Source of the DNA: Streptosporangium sp. NBC_01495
GTDB lineage: Bacteria; Actinomycetota; Actinomycetes; Streptosporangiales; Streptosporangiaceae
Assembly (NCBI RefSeq): GCF_036250735.1
Contig: NZ_CP109430.1
Coordinates: 1,922,001 to 1,986,000, forward strand
Length of the DNA stretch: 64,000 nucleotides
Reading direction: 5' to 3'
The notes under the pieces are model-generated. The model saw nothing but the letters and a program-made list of their open reading frames with translations. It was not told the DNA's origin and ran no database searches. Shown one piece after another: positions 15,937-24,655 of the stretch. The first letter of the stretch is position 1. Each line of letters begins with the position of its first letter. The translations under genes and the position numbers were made by a program.

Positions 15937-16005
15937 CCACGACGCGACGGGAGAATCTCCGGCCTTCAGCCGGGGAGGAGTTCAAGGAAGTCTTAAGCCG
16001 CCGGG
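15840..16005 (+). ncRNA. Candidate right-end guide RNA of TnpB
   Basis: In IS605 elements the omega/reRNA scaffold is the 3' part of tnpB plus the right end, and the guide is the flanking host sequence just outside. Here the scaffold would end at the hairpin 15959-15973 and GGGAGGAGTTCAA (to about 15985), making the guide start near 15986-15990 (GGAAGTCTTAAGCCG). The 5' end is arbitrary. Inferred by family rule, not seen directly. Confidence 0.45.
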
Positions 16006-16133
16006 TTGACAGCGGTCAGCCCTTCCTTGACAGCTGTTAACACGGGAGCAGCGAAGAGGGCGCCGTTAGCCGGTAGGTTTACCTCCTAGCACGCCATGCT
16101 TCACAATTCCTCGCGAACGGGAGATCTGTCGTC

Positions 16134-17366
16134 ATGTCGCCCTACCTGCTTGGCTTGCGCCTCTCCGGGCGGCGAGTGCTCGTCGTGGGTGGAGGACGCG
16201 TCGCCCAGCGGCGGGTGCCGGCGCTGCTCGACGCGGGAGCCCTGGTCACCATCGTCTCGACGAGCGTCACGCACGCCCTCGACGACCTCATCGCCACAGG
16301 CCGCGTGACCTGGGAGGCCAGGCGCTACCAGGTCGGCGACGTCGACGGGGCCTGGCTGGTGCAGGCCTGCACGAACGATCGTACGGTGAACGCCGCGGTC
16401 GCCGCGGAGGCCGAGGCCAAGCGGATCTGGTGCGTACGCGCCGACGACAAGGACGCCTCGGCGGCCTGGACACCGGCCAGCGGCAAGGTGGACGAGATCA
16501 GCGTGGCGATCACCGCCGGAGGCGACCCCCGCCGCGCCGCCGGGATCAGGGACGCCGTCGTCGGAGCCCTCAGGGACGGCACGGTCGACGCCAGGCGCAA
16601 CCGCACCAAGCCGGTGGGCGTCGCCCTGGTCGGCGGCGGGCCCGGCGACCCCGGCCTGATCACGGTCCGCGGCCGGCAGCTGCTGGCCCAGGCCGACGTG
16701 GTCGTCGCCGACCGCCTCGCCCCGCAGGCCCTCCTCGACGAGCTCTCCCCGGACGTCGAGCTGATCGACGCCGCGAAGATCCCCTACGGCCGCTACATGG
16801 CCCAGGAGAGGATCAACGAGCTGCTGATCGAGCACGCCAGGCAGGGCAAGTTCGTGGTCCGGCTCAAGGGAGGCGACCCGTTCGTCTTCGGCCGCGGCGG
16901 CGAGGAGATGCTCGCCTGCGCCCGCGAGGGCATCCCGGTCATCGTGGTTCCCGGTATCACCAGCCCGGTCGCGGTGCCCGCCGCCGCCAACGTGCCCGTG
17001 ACGCATCGCGGCGTGAGCCAGGAATTCCACGTGATCTCCGTACATGTTCCGCCGGGCGACGAGAGATCCACCGTCGACTGGCCCAATTTGGCCAGATCCG
17101 GCGGCACCCTGGTGCTTATGATGGCGGTCGAACGGATCGGAGTGATCGCCGAAACGCTGATCCATGACGGACGTTCGCCGGAAACTCCCGTAATGGTGGT
17201 ACAGGACGGTACTCTTCCCACCCAACGCGCTCTTTACGCCACGCTATCCACTGTGGCGGAGCGCGTGAGCGCGGCTGGGATTCGGCCACCTGCGATCGTG
17301 ATCGTTGGCGATGTCGTGAAGGTCGGCCAGGAGGTCGAGATGGTTCGAGCGGAGCGAGTACCGTGA
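16134..17366 (+). CDS. cobA: Bifunctional precorrin-2 dehydrogenase / uroporphyrinogen-III C-methyltransferase
   Basis: The 410-residue protein is a CysG-like fusion. Residues about 1-150 form the NAD-dependent precorrin-2 dehydrogenase domain (LLGLRLSGRRVLVVGGGRVAQRR, Rossmann glycines). Residues about 160-400 are the SAM-dependent methyltransferase: VALVGGGPGDPGLITVRG, VVVADRLAP, VVRLKGGDPFVFGRGGEEM, and PGITSPVAVPAAANVPVTHRG. It converts uroporphyrinogen III to precorrin-2 and on to sirohydrochlorin, the substrate for CbiX upstream. The IS605-type element separates it from cobT. Its stop overlaps the GTG of the large GTPase gene, so it appears cotranscribed with the cell-division GTPases. 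Confidence 0.92.
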   Translation: MSPYLLGLRLSGRRVLVVGGGRVAQRRVPALLDAGALVTIVSTSVTHALDDLIATGRVTWEARRYQVGDVDGAWLVQACTNDRTVNAAVAAEAEAKRIWCVRADDKDASAAWTPASGKVDEISVAITAGGDPRRAAGIRDAVVGALRDGTVDARRNRTKPVGVALVGGGPGDPGLITVRGRQLLAQADVVVADRLAPQALLDELSPDVELIDAAKIPYGRYMAQERINELLIEHARQGKFVVRLKGGDPFVFGRGGEEMLACAREGIPVIVVPGITSPVAVPAAANVPVTHRGVSQEFHVISVHVPPGDERSTVDWPNLARSGGTLVLMMAVERIGVIAETLIHDGRSPETPVMVVQDGTLPTQRALYATLSTVAERVSAAGIRPPAIVIVGDVVKVGQEVEMVRAERVP

Positions 17367-20300
17367 AATCGGCTTCCAACAGGCCCCCCCATTCGGGTGG
17401 TGGCCGTGACCCTCGCCTTGCCGGCACCCCCCAGGAGCCACCTGACGACACCTCGTCAGATGACAAGGAATCCCCCGGCGAGCAGACGGTGACCTTCGGC
17501 GCCATCCGCGCCGACGACGACGCGGCCTCCATCCGCGCCCGCACCCAGCCCCCCGGGGCCCAGCCTCCGGGGACAGCCGTTCCCGGAGCGCCTCGGGGCC
17601 GGACGCCGGGCGGCGGGATCGGTCCGGCCACGCCCTCGGGCAGGACGGCGGGCCCCGCGACCCCGGCCGAGGCGAGCGACCCCGCTGCCCCGCCCGCCTC
17701 CAAGGAGGCGATGGCGGCCTTCCACGCCGCCGCCGCTGCCGCCCAGGCCAAGATCGCTGCCATCACCACCTCCCGCGACGCGGCCCCCAAGCCCGCCTCC
17801 CCGGGCACCCAGGGCGGTCGTCCGGCGAGCCCCTCACGGGGTGGCCCCGCCGGGGCTCCGCCCGGTGCGGCTCCCGGCCAGGGCGGTCCAGCCTCCCCGG
17901 GTGTCTCGCGCGGAGGCGCTCCCGCCTCGCCCGGCGCCGCCCCCGGTCAGGGTGTTCGCCCCGCTCCCGGTGTCTCCCGTGGGGGCGCTCCCGTCTCGCC
18001 CGGTGCGGCCCCCGCTCGCGGTGGCCCCGCCTCGCCGGGTGCTCCCGCCTCCCCGGCTCCCCGTGGGGGCACCCCCACGGCTCCTCCGGGCGTTCCCCGA
18101 GGGCAGGGTGCTCCCGGCGCACCCTCGGGCGCCTCTCGCGGGGGCGCCGCCACCGGCTCTCCCGGCGCGGTCTTCCGCCCGGGTGCTCCAGTCCCCCCGA
18201 GTGTCCATCCGAGCGCCCCCGGCGGTGCCGACGCCGCTCCCGGTTCGGCCTTCCGTCCGGGTGCTCCTGTTCCTCCGAGCGCCCCCGGCGGTGCCGACGC
18301 CGCTCTCGGCGCGGTTTTCCGTCCGGGTGCCCCCGTTCCGCCGAGCGTCCCTCGCACCGGTGGCCCCGCCGGGCCTTCCTCCGGTGCTCCCGGTGCCTCC
18401 GCTGCTCCTGCCTCCCCGGCCCCCGGCGCGGTCTTCCGTCCGGGCGCCCCTGTCCCCTCGAGTGTCCATCCGAGCGCTCCCGGCGGTGCCGACGCCGCTC
18501 CCGGTGCGCTTTTTCGTCCGGGTGCCCCCGTTCCGCCGAGCGTCCCTCGCACCGGTGGCCCCGCCACACCCCCACCCGGCACTCGGGGTCCCGCCCTCCG
18601 GGAAGCTCCGGATCCCGTTCCGGGGGCGGGGGCCGACGCCTCCCGTACGGCTGATGAAGACCTTTCCCCCCGGCCCGAGAGCGGCCCCCCCGGCAGTGAG
18701 GACAGGCGCTCCAACGCCGAAGGCGCTCCGCCCCTTCGCGCGAGCAGGACCGGGGAGAAGCAGGAACGATCCGGCAAGGACACGGAACCGGACGAGGTCG
18801 TCATCCTCGGCATCCCCCTGGAGGAGCGGCGCGACGGCTCCGGGGACGGCGCGGAGAGTGGCGGCAGGACGCCGGGTACCGGCCACGTCGAGGACGTCGA
18901 GCCCCTGACCGGCGGCGAGGACGGTGGGTCCCGAGCGGACGGAAGGACCGGCGCCCCCTCGGCCGGTGATGTTCCCCGGGCCGGTGCCGAGAGCGCCGGC
19001 GGTGCCCGGAGCGACGGCCGAGACGGTCCCGCGTTCCAGGACGAGGACGAACCCGCCGAGCCCGCTGAGATCGACGACGATGACAGGACCCGCCTCGGCG
19101 CCGGGACCGATGACGCCGGGACCGGTGACAGGGCCCCGCGGGCCGTTGAGACCGGTGAGGGGTCCCGGCGCGCCGCAGAACCCGCCGAGAGCGGCGGTGA
19201 GGTTCGGCGCGATGCCGGTACCGCCACCACCGGCGGCGGCGCCGTTGGTGAAACCGTGAGTGACGCCGAGTCCTCCGCGACCGCTGACGAGACGCGGGAC
19301 GAGGACGAGGCCGTTGACGGAGTCCGGGACGGGGCCGGAACCGCCGACGGCGACGCGGAGGCCGAGGAAGCCCGAGACGAGGACGAGGAGACCCGAGGCG
19401 AGGCCGGCGCGAGGTCGCCGGGCGGCCGGACGCGGGAGACCCCGCTTCCCGAGGCCGTGTCCGAGGCGCTGAGCAGCGCGCTCACCGCCGTACGCACCGG
19501 TGTCACCGACCTCAGCTTCGGCCTGGATCTCCCCGGCGCGGAGGAGGCCAGGCGGGTCCAGAGCGAGATCCTGGCCCAGCTCGACGACTACGTGATCCCT
19601 CGCGTCCACACCAGCACCGCGCCCGCGCTCGTCGTGGTCGCGGGCTCCACCGGCGCGGGCAAGTCCACACTTCTCAACACCCTGGCCAACGCCAAGGTCA
19701 GCGCGACCGGCGTGCGCCGTCCGACGACCGGCACACCCGTCCTGGCCTGCCACCCCGACGACCACGAGTGGTTCGCCAAGGGCGACCTGCTCGGCAGCCT
19801 CCGGCGGCTCAGCGAGCCCGACCCCGAGGCCGCCTCCGGGGGCCTCGTGCTCGTCTCCACCGAGCGCCTCCCTCCCGGCGTGGCCCTGCTCGACACCCCC
19901 GACATCGACTCGGTCGTCGAGGAGCACCACGAGATCGCCCACCGCATGCTCGACGCGGCCGATCTGTGGATCTTCGTCACCACCGCCGCCCGGTACGCCG
20001 ACGCCCCGGCCTGGCGGCTGCTTCGCCTGGCCAAGGAGCGCGGAGCCCGGCTGGCCATCGTGCTCTCCCGGGTGCCGCCCAGGTCCCGAGAGGTGATCAC
20101 CAAGCACTTCGTCAGGATGCTCACCGAGTACGGTCTCGGCGAGGTCGACCGCTTCGTCATCAACGAGAGCAGGGTCACCGACGGGATGCTCCCCGACAAC
20201 GAGGTGAGCGAGCTCCGTCTGTGGCTGACGGAGCTGTCGGTCGACGACCGGCGCCGCGCGCAGGCCGTACGGGCGACCCTGGACGGGGTGCTGAACAGTT

Positions 20301-21121
20301 TCCGCACTCGTGTCCCCGCCCTGGCCAAGCAGCTGGAGATCCAGGTCGCCTTCCGGAGGGACCTCCGCGGCGACGTGGACGGCGCCTACGCGCGGGCGCT
20401 GGCCGACATCGACAAGAGCACCGGCGACGGTTCGCTGCTCCGGGGTGAGGTGCTCGCGCGCTGGCAGGACTTCGCCGGGTCCGGCGACCTCATGCGTACC
20501 CTCCACCTGCGCAGGCCGAGCCGCTTCGGCGGCAAGGCGGGCCAGCAGGCGCCCGAGCGGCTCAGCGCCTTGAAGTCCGCGCTGCGGGCGGGGCTGGAGT
20601 CCGTGGTCGTCTCGGCGGCGCAGCGGGCCGCGGAGGAGGCCGCCTCGCGCTGGCTGAACCGCCCCGGCGCGCAGGAGGCCCTGGCCGAGGCGCCCGGTCT
20701 CGGCCGCGCGTCCGACGAGTTCTCGCGCAGGACCAGCCGGACCATCGCGGCCTGGCAGGAGCACATCATCGAGCTGATACGCACCGAGGGGGTGACCAAG
20801 CGGTCGGTGGCCAGGGTGATCTCGTTCGACGTCGAGTCCCTCTCGCTGATCCTGACCATCGGGCTGCTCGGTTACGGCTCCTCGGACGCGCAGAACGGCA
20901 CCGGGGCACTACCGCAACGGCTGGTGCACGCGCTGCTCGGCGCGGAGTCGCTGCGCAACATCGGCGTGAAGGCCCGGAGCGATCTCCGAGCCCGGATCGG
21001 CCTGCTCTTCGACGACGAGATGGCGCGTTACGCCCAGGCTCTCGACGGTGCGGGCATACCTGACGAATCCGCCGCCACCCGCCTTTACCAGGCAACGTAC
21101 AACCTTGAGGTCGCCCGATGA
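17363..21121 (+). CDS. Dynamin-like GTPase with long disordered N-terminus (DynA/B-type)
   Basis: The 1252-residue product has about 700 residues of Pro/Ala/Gly-rich then Asp/Glu-rich disorder, including a repeated VFRPGAPVPPS-type unit (about residues 265-405). A GTPase domain follows: P-loop GSTGAGKST near residue 760, PTTGTPVLACHPDD switch region, DTPD (G3) near 843, then helical segments and a hydrophobic stretch LSLILTIGLLGYG near 1155. GTG 17363 overlaps the cobA stop, and its stop overlaps the next GTPase gene (ATGA). The tandem GTPase pair followed by an ssb paralogue matches, from memory, the Streptomyces locus encoding dynamin-like proteins that stabilise sporulation septa. DynA/DynB identity is an inference from context. 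Confidence 0.78.
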   Translation: MKSASNRPPHSGGGRDPRLAGTPQEPPDDTSSDDKESPGEQTVTFGAIRADDDAASIRARTQPPGAQPPGTAVPGAPRGRTPGGGIGPATPSGRTAGPATPAEASDPAAPPASKEAMAAFHAAAAAAQAKIAAITTSRDAAPKPASPGTQGGRPASPSRGGPAGAPPGAAPGQGGPASPGVSRGGAPASPGAAPGQGVRPAPGVSRGGAPVSPGAAPARGGPASPGAPASPAPRGGTPTAPPGVPRGQGAPGAPSGASRGGAATGSPGAVFRPGAPVPPSVHPSAPGGADAAPGSAFRPGAPVPPSAPGGADAALGAVFRPGAPVPPSVPRTGGPAGPSSGAPGASAAPASPAPGAVFRPGAPVPSSVHPSAPGGADAAPGALFRPGAPVPPSVPRTGGPATPPPGTRGPALREAPDPVPGAGADASRTADEDLSPRPESGPPGSEDRRSNAEGAPPLRASRTGEKQERSGKDTEPDEVVILGIPLEERRDGSGDGAESGGRTPGTGHVEDVEPLTGGEDGGSRADGRTGAPSAGDVPRAGAESAGGARSDGRDGPAFQDEDEPAEPAEIDDDDRTRLGAGTDDAGTGDRAPRAVETGEGSRRAAEPAESGGEVRRDAGTATTGGGAVGETVSDAESSATADETRDEDEAVDGVRDGAGTADGDAEAEEARDEDEETRGEAGARSPGGRTRETPLPEAVSEALSSALTAVRTGVTDLSFGLDLPGAEEARRVQSEILAQLDDYVIPRVHTSTAPALVVVAGSTGAGKSTLLNTLANAKVSATGVRRPTTGTPVLACHPDDHEWFAKGDLLGSLRRLSEPDPEAASGGLVLVSTERLPPGVALLDTPDIDSVVEEHHEIAHRMLDAADLWIFVTTAARYADAPAWRLLRLAKERGARLAIVLSRVPPRSREVITKHFVRMLTEYGLGEVDRFVINESRVTDGMLPDNEVSELRLWLTELSVDDRRRAQAVRATLDGVLNSFRTRVPALAKQLEIQVAFRRDLRGDVDGAYARALADIDKSTGDGSLLRGEVLARWQDFAGSGDLMRTLHLRRPSRFGGKAGQQAPERLSALKSALRAGLESVVVSAAQRAAEEAASRWLNRPGAQEALAEAPGLGRASDEFSRRTSRTIAAWQEHIIELIRTEGVTKRSVARVISFDVESLSLILTIGLLGYGSSDAQNGTGALPQRLVHALLGAESLRNIGVKARSDLRARIGLLFDDEMARYAQALDGAGIPDESAATRLYQATYNLEVAR

Positions 21122-22758
21122 GTGTTGGCACCACCCAGTCAGGCCAGGGTCTCGGCAGCCGGCTCGCCGCGCTGGCTCGGATCGTGGAACTGGGGCCGGG
21201 CAAGGTCGAGCCCAAGCTCCTCACCGAGTCGGGGCAGCTGCTGCTGCGCGCAGGTGACAGGCTCAAGCTCTCCTCCGACCACACCGTGGTCGCGCTCGCG
21301 GGGGGTACGGGCAGCGGAAAGTCGACGCTCTTCAACTCGATCTCCGGCCTGGAACTGTCACCGACGGGGGTACGCCGCCCGACCACGGCCCGTACCCACG
21401 CCTGCGTCTGGGGCCTGGACGGCGCGGGCCCGCTGCTCGACTGGCTGCAGATCCAGTGGCGGCACCGCTTCGCGCGGGCCAGTGCCCTGGACCGGGGTGA
21501 GAGCCAGCTCCACGGGCTGATCCTGCTCGACCTGCCCGACCACGACTCCATCCGGGCACTGACCGACACCGAGGCCGACCGGCTGATCCAGGTCGCCGAC
21601 CTCGTCGTGTGGGTGCTCGACCCGCAGAAGTACGCCGACGCCTCCACGCACCGGCGCTACGTGACCGATCTGGCCGGGCACGAGGCTGTGACGATCTTCG
21701 TGCTCAACCAGGCCGACCGGCTCGACCAGGAGGAGCTGGCCGAGTGCGTCGCGGACCTGGACGACCTGCTGCGCCGCGAGGGAGTCGAGCACCCCGTGAT
21801 CGTCACCACCTCGGCGATCACGGGCAGGGGCGTCGACAACCTCAAGGCAGTCCTCGCCGAGACCGTTTCCAAGCGCAGGGCCGCGACCCAGCGACTGGAG
21901 GCCGACCTCGGCCGGCTGACGCTCCGCCTCGCGAAGGTCATGCCCGCCGACAACGCCTCCGTCCCGCCCTCCTCCATCGACGACGCCCGCAGGATCGGTC
22001 TCACCGACGCCCTCTGCGACGCGGTCGGCGTCCCCGCGGTCGGTGAGGCGATGGAGAACGTGTACGCCGCGAGGTCCGGCGAGTGGGTCGGCTGGCCCTA
22101 CACCCGCTGGGCCACCAAGCTCCGCCCCGACCCGCTGAACAGCCTGCGGCTGGGCGACCTGCGAGACGAGATCCACGGCCTGACCGGCGGCTCGGTCAGC
22201 GCGCAGCCCGCCGAGGTGGACACCGCCGTTCAGGCACTCGCCGACGGCCTGACCTCGGGCATGCACGAGGCGTGGCAGAACGGGATCAGGGACGCCGCGC
22301 GTTCCCGCTCCTCGCAGCTGCCCGAGGTGCTCTCCGAGGAGCTGTCGGAGGTCGCGCCGCGCCTGGACAGGGTTCCCGGCTGGTGGCGGCTGCTTCTGGT
22401 CTGGCAGTACCTTCTGGTCCTGCTCTTCGTCGCGGGCCTGGCCTGGGTCGGTACGGCTCTCACCTATGGCGTGTTCGGTTCGGGGAACCCGCCGGAGGGG
22501 CTGGAGGTGTTCGGCGACGCCGCCTCGCTGCCGTGGGTCGGGTTGATGATCTTCTCTGTCCTGGGGCTCGGGGTACTCACCGCGATGGCCAGCCGCAACT
22601 TCGTCGTGCTCGGCGCGGGCAACGAGCGTGACGCGCTGGAGCGCGAGATGCGCCGCAGGGTCGCCGGGGTCGCCGAGAGCATGGTGATCGAGCCGGTGGA
22701 GCGGGAGCTGACCCGTTATAACGAGTTCTACTCGGCCATGCGGGGCCTGCGGGACTGA
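21118..22758 (+). CDS. Dynamin-like GTPase with two transmembrane helices (DynA/B-type)
   Basis: The 546-residue protein has P-loop GGTGSGKST near residue 63, the switch Thr region GVRRPTTARTHACVW, G3-like DLPDHDS, and N-Q-A-D (FVLNQADRLD) as G4. A C-terminal pair of hydrophobic helices (LLLVWQYLLVLLFVAGLAWVG and SLPWVGLMIFSVLGLGVLTA) anchors it to the membrane, followed by a short amphipathic tail. It shares the GVRRPTT switch with the upstream GTPase, suggesting the pair arose by duplication and works as a heteromer at the membrane. ATG 21118 overlaps the previous stop, so the two are translationally coupled. Confidence 0.85.
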   Translation: MSVGTTQSGQGLGSRLAALARIVELGPGKVEPKLLTESGQLLLRAGDRLKLSSDHTVVALAGGTGSGKSTLFNSISGLELSPTGVRRPTTARTHACVWGLDGAGPLLDWLQIQWRHRFARASALDRGESQLHGLILLDLPDHDSIRALTDTEADRLIQVADLVVWVLDPQKYADASTHRRYVTDLAGHEAVTIFVLNQADRLDQEELAECVADLDDLLRREGVEHPVIVTTSAITGRGVDNLKAVLAETVSKRRAATQRLEADLGRLTLRLAKVMPADNASVPPSSIDDARRIGLTDALCDAVGVPAVGEAMENVYAARSGEWVGWPYTRWATKLRPDPLNSLRLGDLRDEIHGLTGGSVSAQPAEVDTAVQALADGLTSGMHEAWQNGIRDAARSRSSQLPEVLSEELSEVAPRLDRVPGWWRLLLVWQYLLVLLFVAGLAWVGTALTYGVFGSGNPPEGLEVFGDAASLPWVGLMIFSVLGLGVLTAMASRNFVVLGAGNERDALEREMRRRVAGVAESMVIEPVERELTRYNEFYSAMRGLRD

Positions 22759-22843
22759 TCTCTCCCCTCTGGTCTTGGGCCTGGTCTTGGGGCGGTCGCT
22801 CTTGGGGCAGCGCCCCCTTTGAGGCGTCCGGGAACGCCGGCCC

Positions 22844-22903
22844 GATCCTCCTCGCCCCGATCCTCCTCGCCCCCTGCCTCCTCGCCCCCTGCCTCCTTGA
22901 CTC
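22844..22903. repeat. Four 15-bp tandem repeats
   Basis: Unit GATCCTCCTCGCCCC occurs twice exactly (22844-22858, 22859-22873), then twice as CTGCCTCCTCGCCCC and CTGCCTCCTTGACTC. It lies in the 329-nt gap between the second GTPase gene and ssb; no gene is seen in that gap. Confidence 0.8.
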
Positions 22904-22958
22904 CTGTCTCTTGGCGGAGTGGAACCGATGCGCGCTGCTCGGGGTGGTGAGGCCGGGG

Positions 22959-22997
22959 TTATCCACAGCTCTCTCACGTGTCCCGGGCTTTTCCACA
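22959..22997 (+). promoter_or_regulatory. Two DnaA-box-like 9-mers upstream of ssb
   Basis: TTATCCACA (22959-22967) is a perfect match to the classical DnaA box, and TTTTCCACA (22989-22997) differs at one or two positions. They lie in the same orientation 30 bp apart, about 90-130 nt before the ssb start. They could couple ssb expression to DnaA, or be chance. Confidence 0.5.
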
Positions 22998-23087
22998 GAG
23001 CGTGATTCGGTAACCCGTGCGGGGGGTGGGCCGGGCCATCGTGTCTTTCATGCCGCCGGCACTCAGCCGGCTCTCATGGGAGGCACG

Positions 23088-24041
23088 ATGAACGACATCT
23101 ACGTCACGCTGACCGGTAACGTCGCGGCCCCGCCGCGCCAGCACACCTTCCCCGACGGCTCCCGGGTAACCTCACTCAAGATCGCCTCGACCAGCCGTTA
23201 CTTCGATCGGGAGAACCAGCAGTGGCGCAACGGCGAGACGACCTACTTCGGCGTCCGCTGCTTTCGCGGGCTCGCCGACAACGTCGCACAGTCGGTCCAG
23301 TCGGGCCAGCCGGTCGTGGTCCAGGGGCGGTTGCGGATCCGCGAGTTCACCCACGAGGGGGAGCGCCGTTTCATGCCCGAGGTGGAGGCCAACTCGCTCG
23401 GTCACGACCTGCGCTGGGGGCTCGGGAGGTTCAGCAAGCCGCAGCGCAGCGGGCCGGTCGCGGCTTTCGGCAGCGCGGAGCGGATCGAGCTTGACCGTGA
23501 GACCTCCGACTGGGCCATGAGCGGTGGCGCTCCCGTCGCGGCCGGGGCGCTCGGCGCCCTGCCCCCGCTGAAGACCGGGTTCGACGACGAGATGTCCGTG
23601 CCGCGCGAGGCGGGGATCACGTCGGGCGGTGAGGCGGCTCAGGACGGCGCGATTTCCGCAGACACCATCGATCGCCCGGCCACCACCGTTCCCGAAGACA
23701 CCACCGATCCCGGGGACACCATCCATCCCGGGGGCACCATCCATCCTTGGGACGCCGCCGAGGTCGCGTCGCGCCCGGCGGATCGCGAGCCCAGCGGGGC
23801 GGATCACGAGTCCGCCGGGGGAAATCACGGTTCTGCCGGGGCGGGAGCGGCAAAGGGGGAGGCCGTGGCCGGGAGGGCGAGGGCGGCGAGAAGCACGACG
23901 ACGAGGCGGCGGGACGCGAGGGGGACGAGAAGCTCGGGCGCGGGGGAGGAGACGGCCGGGAGCGGGCCGGGTGCGATGAAGATCCACCCGGAAGCGAGCG
24001 ATGAGACGCCCTGGCCGACCCGGGAGCCCGTGGCGGCCTGA
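23088..24041 (+). CDS. ssbB: Single-stranded DNA-binding protein, SsbB-like paralogue
   Basis: ATG 23088 has GGGAGG upstream. Residues 1-115 form an OB fold (DIYVTLTGNVAAPPRQHTF, VTSLKIASTSRYFDRENQQW, YFGVRCFRGLADNVAQSVQSGQPVVVQGRLRIREF). The remaining 200 residues are disordered, with a Thr/Pro/Asp-rich repeat (PGDTIHPGGTIHPWD) and an Arg/Ala-rich tail. The acidic DDDIPF-type tip of housekeeping SSB, which recruits replication partners, is missing. In Streptomyces the SsbB paralogue next to two GTPase genes works in chromosome segregation during sporulation; the same neighbourhood here supports that role. The long tail is unusual, as SsbB proteins are normally shorter. Confidence 0.82.
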   Translation: MNDIYVTLTGNVAAPPRQHTFPDGSRVTSLKIASTSRYFDRENQQWRNGETTYFGVRCFRGLADNVAQSVQSGQPVVVQGRLRIREFTHEGERRFMPEVEANSLGHDLRWGLGRFSKPQRSGPVAAFGSAERIELDRETSDWAMSGGAPVAAGALGALPPLKTGFDDEMSVPREAGITSGGEAAQDGAISADTIDRPATTVPEDTTDPGDTIHPGGTIHPWDAAEVASRPADREPSGADHESAGGNHGSAGAGAAKGEAVAGRARAARSTTTRRRDARGTRSSGAGEETAGSGPGAMKIHPEASDETPWPTREPVAA

Positions 24042-24655
24042 GCCGCTTCCCACTGGGAGGTCCGGGCCGCGGGCCTCCCAGCCGGGCGGGGGCTCAAGGG
24101 GCGGAGCGCGAGCCGGAGAGCGGAGCGCGGGCGGGTGACCGCGAGCCGGAGAAAGGCGCGCCGAAGGCTGGAGGAGGGCACGTCAGAGGAGCCGGACAGC
24201 AGAGGAGAGCGAGACGGAGAAATGGGGAAGGCGAGACAGAAGGACACAGAAGGACGGGGGCGGGGAAAGCGGGGATGGGGGTCCGGGGATGGGGGTTCGT
24301 ATGGGCAGGGCGTCTGACGGGGCAGGGGCCTCGCACGGAGAGGGGGCCTGGGTGCGGGCGGAGTGAGGGGGCATCGGCCGGACGCGGTCGGTGTCTCGCC
24401 GTGATGGCGCGGTGACGCCGAGATAGCCGGCCGATGGTCTTGCCCGTGTCAGATGCCGAGACACCTGTTAGGTCCAGGTCACGCCCCGCAGCATGGCTTG
24501 CTCCTTTCCCACACGGCCCGCTCGCGAGCGAGCGGTTTCCAAGTCGTGGGCCAACCGGTGGGCTGACTCACTCTGCCAAAGGTAGCGGTTACCGTCGCGC
24601 GTCGCACACTCCGCAACTATTGTGTTACACATCGTTAGTCGGAGAGGGGGACGAC
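24042..24655. other. Purine-rich intergenic region upstream of the diguanylate cyclase gene
   Basis: This 614-nt stretch has no gene I can support. From about 24120 to 24420 the plus strand is almost all G and A, with G runs at 24256-24295 (GGGGG, GGGG, GGGG, GGGGG, GGGG, GGGGG separated by 1-5 nt) that fit a G-quadruplex. The last 60 nt (CTATTGTGTTACACATCG) are AT-richer and likely hold the promoter of the next gene. Confidence 0.55.

Larger units (their letters stand above)
14095..15990 (+). mobile_element. IS605-type insertion sequence (divergent tnpA/tnpB)
   Basis: The element has tnpA on the minus strand and tnpB on the plus strand. Subterminal hairpins occur at both ends: CGGC-TTTCAG-GCCG (14120-14133) on the left and CCGGC-CTTCA-GCCGG (15959-15973) on the right, the latter followed by GGGAGGAGTTCAA as in many actinobacterial IS605 right ends. 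It begins close behind the cobT stop and ends about 145 nt before cobA/cysG. Exact ends need comparison with an empty site. Confidence 0.78.

Noticed and set aside
17841-18908. Long alternative-frame ORFs in the Pro/Ala-rich part of the large GTPase gene
   Set aside because: They are frame shadows of GC-rich repeats; only the frame that joins the GTPase domain is supported.
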